Assembly (NCBI GenBank): GCA_036874045.1
Contig: CM072336.1
Location: 25,495,501-25,559,500 of the forward strand
Length of the DNA stretch: 64,000 nt
DNA from: Cymodocea nodosa
Lineage: Eukaryota; Streptophyta; Magnoliopsida; Alismatales; Cymodoceaceae
Reading direction: 5' to 3'
The notes below the pieces were generated by a model. The model saw nothing but the letters and a program-made list of their open reading frames with translations, was not told the DNA's origin and searched no databases. Below, piece by piece: positions 62,101 through 64,000 of this stretch. A program made the translations under genes and the position numbers. Each line of letters starts with the position of its first letter. The stretch's first letter is position 1.

Positions 62101-63361
62101 ATTTGCAACTGCCGGGGTTTCCAAGCGCATTAAAGTGTTTGAATTTTCCACGGTTAGGCATTCTTAGAAACTATATGTTTTGTGTTTTTTGTTGTTAGTA
62201 GATGAAATTGAATGTTATCTGTTGAATGATATATAGGTAGTAAACGAACCCGCAGATGTCCATTGCCCTGTAGTGGAAATGTCCACAAGATCTAAGCTCA
62301 GTTGCTTGAGTTGGAACAAATACTCAAAAAATATTATTGCAAGCAGTGATTATGAAGGCATTGTAACCGTATGGGATGTAAACACTCGACAGGTTCTGTT
62401 TTATCTATTTATTTATTTTGACAAGTAACATTTTGAAAATATTTAAAGGTTTTAAAATGATATCAAATGATACGATGTCTTAAGGAATATTATAAATAAA
62501 TACCAAAGTGCCCAAGAAATTATGTAGCATTTCACATGCAGTTTTTTTAGGGAGAGTAAAATTATTGGTCTCAAGAATAACATTATAGGTCTTGCAATGA
62601 GTGTTTAGGCATCCATGAATTTTCTTAGGCAAGGTTAATCACACCCGACCTTTTCTGAATAAACCACAAGGATCTTGTTATTGGGGCCCTATAAGGGTTT
62701 AATGATATATTCAGTGTTTTTAGACATGAATTAAACATTAGTTCATGCTTCAAATTTATTGTTTACTTGTAAGTTCATGTAGCTATTTTTGTAACTTTTA
62801 ATAATATATTTTTTGTTTAAAACATATTAAAAATGCTCGTTTGATACCTTATTAAGCTTAAAGTAGGGGTATTAACAACTAATACTATTTAACCAACTCT
62901 AAGTAGAGTTGTCTAGGATTGTGTGATTTCTTACTTTCCACTAGGATTTGAATTCTAGTGACAACATACTCGTACCAATTTCCAAAAAAGTCTATTTATT
63001 AGATTGTTTTTAATTAATAATATTCTTTATTAATGCATTTTTTTATCAAAATTGATGTCAATGTGGTAATTTGTTAACAAAAGATGATTTTCTTTACCAG
63101 ATAACAATATACTTCATGTAATTTTTCATTGCCATGTGAACCATTACATATGCTTGGGATCAATTTAAGGATCCTTATTGGGTTATGTATACCTCTTTCT
63201 ATTTCTTATCATCTATGTTTTCACTTAAACTTAAAAACTATGTAATATTTCTTTCTGCTCAGAGTGTAATGGAATATGAGGAACATGAGAAAAGGGCATG
63301 GAGTGTTGATTTTTGTTGGACAGAACCATCAATGTTGGTATCTGGAAGTGATGATTGCAAG
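41169..63361 (+). CDS. COP1: COP1, RING-coiled-coil-WD40 E3 ubiquitin ligase (3' end beyond window)
   Basis: Exons: 41169-41570, 43571-43648, 50129-50284, 53523-53882, 58235-58392, 58501-58566, 62074-62152, 62237-62392, 63263-63361; 518 residues are in the window and later WD40 exons lie off the edge. RING C3HC4 ligands are Cys80, 83, 95, His97, Cys100, 103, 114 and 117. A coiled coil spans about 165-250 ([20 protein letters not shown], then [20 protein letters not shown]). A basic bipartite nuclear signal (ARKRRVHAQ..., then QRRR) crosses the exon 4/5 border. The [20 protein letters not shown] linker and the first WD40 repeats follow. Known role: with SPA proteins it ubiquitinates HY5, CO and other light-signalling factors in the nucleus in darkness. 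Oddity: FCWTEPSM (Cys503, Trp504) where plants usually have FSRTEPSM. Introns of 6.5, 3.2, 4.4 and 3.5 kb carry transposons. Confidence 0.96.
41571..43570 (+). other. COP1 intron 1
   Basis: A 2-kb T-rich intron. Open frames in it are short and match no family I know. It ends in a clear acceptor (CTGTTTTAG). Confidence 0.6.
43649..44542 (+). other. COP1 intron 2, left of the Copia element
   Basis: AT-rich intron DNA with an A-run near 43720-43737. No features were recognised. Confidence 0.5.
44543..44726 (+). repeat. 5' LTR of the COP1-intron Copia element
   Basis: Starts TGTTAAATG and ends GATTTCA. By eye it differs from the 3' copy at about 12 of 184 positions (around 93 percent identity). 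Confidence 0.85.
48040..48540 (+). repeat. Internal direct duplication within the Copia RT region, offset 289 bp
   Basis: GGGCTTGGTTCCAAAAATTT occurs at 48135 and 48424, flanked on both sides by further matching sequence (GCATGCCATCTCAAGAAAG, CACTAGAG, ATCATTGCAATATATGTT). The RT-coding segment before YVDD is therefore present twice in tandem. Confidence 0.85.
49496..49678 (+). repeat. 3' LTR of the COP1-intron Copia element
   Basis: Partner of 44543-44726. Its first dinucleotide is TA rather than TG, a terminal mutation. Confidence 0.85.
49679..50128 (+). other. COP1 intron 2, right of the Copia element
   Basis: 450 bp of AT-rich intron ending in an unusual acceptor context (CATGGATAG) before exon 3. 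No other features were seen. Confidence 0.5.
50285..53522 (+). other. COP1 intron 3, with a probable LTR-retrotransposon remnant
   Basis: A primer-site-like TGGTATTAAAACC at about 51038-51050 follows about 170 bp that resemble an LTR end (TATATAGATC, ATGTAATAAACC), which suggests an old LTR element from about 50870. The interior (51050-53000) holds simple TTC/CTT-rich and GAA-rich stretches, and I could not assign its open frames to gag or pol. The rest is ordinary AT-rich intron. Confidence 0.4.
53883..54436 (+). other. COP1 intron 4, left part
   Basis: T-rich sequence after the exon 4 donor, then sequence that may already belong to the outer part of the Gypsy LTR. The limit could not be fixed. 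Confidence 0.45.
54437..56702 (-). mobile_element. Internally deleted Ty3/Gypsy element in COP1 intron 4
   Basis: Related blocks at 54437-54598 and 56557-56702 (for example GAGCCAAGCTCACTA, ATTACAATATTATACAG, CGAGACTAATGGT) behave as the two LTRs. Read antisense, from high to low coordinates: an RT end and RNase H ([17 protein letters not shown] near 56380, then the [15 protein letters not shown] type near 56040), then the pol C-terminus ([23 protein letters not shown] and RPLFHVSQL, 55040-54835). RT lies almost directly against the right LTR, so gag, protease and most of RT are deleted. Stops and frameshifts abound. Boundaries are approximate. Confidence 0.75.
56703..57524. other. COP1 intron 4, between the Gypsy remnant and the 5S-like sequence
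   Basis: No protein match. The 17-mer TATGCCAAACTTGGATT at 57175-57191 is repeated at 57642-57658, directly beside the 5S-like block, and may mark ends of an element. Confidence 0.5.
57525..57642 (-). pseudogene. 5S rRNA-derived sequence (Cassandra-type TRIM LTR or 5S pseudogene)
   Basis: Read antisense, this 118-bp block aligns end to end with plant 5S rRNA. The start GGTGCATTTATACCTACTAT matches GGGTGCGATCATACCAGCAC; the A-box region AATTGTATTTGGACG matches AAGCGTGCTTGGGCG; the C-box region GGATGGATGACCACTTAGG matches GGATGGGTGACCTCCTGGG; the end TGCAGTGCC matches the 5S 3' end. Identity by eye is about 75 percent, too diverged for a working rRNA gene. Plant Cassandra TRIM elements carry a 5S domain in their LTRs, and a SINE3-type or simple 5S pseudogene are alternatives. 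I could not define flanking LTRs. Confidence 0.75.
57643..58234 (+). other. COP1 intron 4, right end
   Basis: About 590 bp of AT-rich intron up to the exon 5 acceptor (GACTGGTAG). No features beyond the repeated 17-mer at 57642-57658. Confidence 0.5.
58567..59569 (+). other. COP1 intron 6, left part
   Basis: Non-coding. Open frames around 58700-59070 match nothing I recognise. A T-run lies near 59382. Confidence 0.45.
59570..59735 (-). mobile_element. Candidate tRNA-derived SINE in COP1 intron 6
   Basis: On the minus strand a polymerase III A-box-like TAGCTTGATGG (59728-59718) is followed about 30 nt later by a B-box-like GAGTTCAAATCC (59687-59676) with the expected tRNA-like spacing, then an unrelated tail. 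This is the layout of a plant SINE head. No cloverleaf was folded and the 3' end is a guess. Confidence 0.45.
59736..61024 (+). other. COP1 intron 6, middle part
   Basis: Very AT-rich sequence with ATTTTATTTTATT-type low complexity at about 60590-60725 and AAAGT-rich stretches at about 60420-60540. No coding sequence. Confidence 0.5.
61025..61420 (+). mobile_element. L1-type LINE fragment (C-terminal region) in COP1 intron 6
   Basis: Frames in succession give NKAFPYKW and [10 protein letters not shown], then [26 protein letters not shown] and [10 protein letters not shown], the block found after the RT domain of plant L1 ORF2 (the NKALLGKW..R, KYG and G.R..FW.D.W region). Frameshifts break it. 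It has the same orientation as COP1. Confidence 0.65.
61421..62073 (+). other. COP1 intron 6, right end
   Basis: AT-rich intron up to the exon 7 acceptor (CGTGCAG). Possible further LINE tail; nothing certain. Confidence 0.45.
62393..63262 (+). other. COP1 intron 8
   Basis: 870 bp of AT-rich intron. No repeats or genes were recognised. Confidence 0.6.
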
Positions 63362-64000
63362 GTACTTCTTGATTCTCATTGCCCCCAACTTTTTGAAATA
63401 TCTCAAGTAGATTCTGTTTTCTCTTTCCCTAGTAAACTTGGCCAACATTATATGTAGTTTCAGGCCTTCAGATAAATTTTTGATGCAGTTAATGGCTTAC
63501 TTGAAGCAAGCAGACATCAACAAAAGTTTGAAAAAGAATAGGCTGATTCTCATTAGTAATAAGAATCGTACTAGCATCTCTAAAGGAAATCGTCCTGACA
63601 AAAGAGTTTACACAAGTAATCAAGTAGCAATCCAGAAAATGAACTAAAAATCTGTATCTGTTTAAATTTATAAGAAAAAAAGCTTGTTTAGACCTGCTTG
63701 ACAGTGGTCTTTAACTCAGAAATATGTCAACAATTTCAACAAATCTCATTGTGTTCCTTTTGGATCCAAGCTTACAAGGAACAGATCTATCAAAACTACA
63801 AACACCACTTGTTCCTGGTGTAAAAACTGTTAATCCATAAACTTTTCAAGCATGCATCCCTCTGCTTTCTAAGCTTTCTAAATTAAGCTGAATGTTCATA
63901 TTTGACCATCATTTGCAAACAATGAATAATAGACTACATGTTAAAGCTATAGTTATTACATCATGGAGTAAGCAGGTGAACCAATTAATGGAACATTTAT
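63362..64000 (+). other. COP1 intron 9, running off the window
   Basis: No next exon (expected to begin VKVW) is seen before the window ends, so the remaining WD40 repeats lie to the right. Confidence 0.6.

Noticed and set aside
62938-62985. B-box-like AATTCAAATCC on the minus strand
   Set aside because: No A-box at the right distance, so no tRNA or SINE call.
1-64000. CRISPR arrays, bacterial operons, phage or viral genes
   Set aside because: None seen. The window is a typical plant nuclear region with spliced genes and retrotransposons; reverse transcriptases belong to LTR elements and LINEs.

Overview
This is plant nuclear DNA: AT-rich, gene-sparse and full of LTR and non-LTR retrotransposon debris. 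It carries five protein-coding genes, every exon-intron model closing in frame with GT-AG borders. Residues in the COP1 repeat region (for example [10 protein letters not shown] and DVHCPVVEM) and the GC-rich 5' exons of two genes in an AT-rich background resemble monocots, so I favour a non-grass monocot. That is an inference; I cannot name the species.

Layout, left to right. 1-4842 is upstream DNA with a terminal-inverted-repeat element at about 766-1411 and a long GA microsatellite just before the first gene. 4843-12418 (+) is a membrane-anchored receptor-like kinase of the calmodulin-binding CRCK3 type in seven exons; its third intron holds a Copia gag remnant and a LINE reverse-transcriptase remnant. 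14040-14700 (-) is a broken Gypsy pol. 15240-16894 (-) is a TMEM45/DUF716 membrane protein in two exons. 18721-37159 (-) is a PAT1 homologue (mRNA decapping activator) in four exons; its 10.4-kb first intron holds a Gypsy element (27419-36813) into which a Copia element (about 29430-34599) has inserted, and its third intron holds an L1-type LINE fragment and a tandem duplication. 38723-40833 (+) is a DUF247 gene in two exons. 41169 to beyond 63361 (+) is COP1, the RING-coiled-coil-WD40 E3 ubiquitin ligase; nine exons (518 residues) lie in the window and the rest of the WD40 domain runs off the right edge.

The COP1 introns hold a Copia element with 184-bp LTRs and an internal duplication, a deleted Gypsy element, a 5S-rRNA-derived sequence (Cassandra-type TRIM or 5S pseudogene), a tRNA-headed SINE candidate and another LINE fragment.

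The genes do not form one pathway. Points worth a second look: the CRCK3-like kinase has lost three conserved kinase residues and has an expanded SPLRVP-type heptad repeat; in Arabidopsis both CRCK3 and PAT1 act downstream of MPK4 and are linked to the immune receptor SUMM2, and here homologues of both lie within 25 kb of each other; and the 5S-like element inside COP1 keeps recognisable internal promoter boxes.
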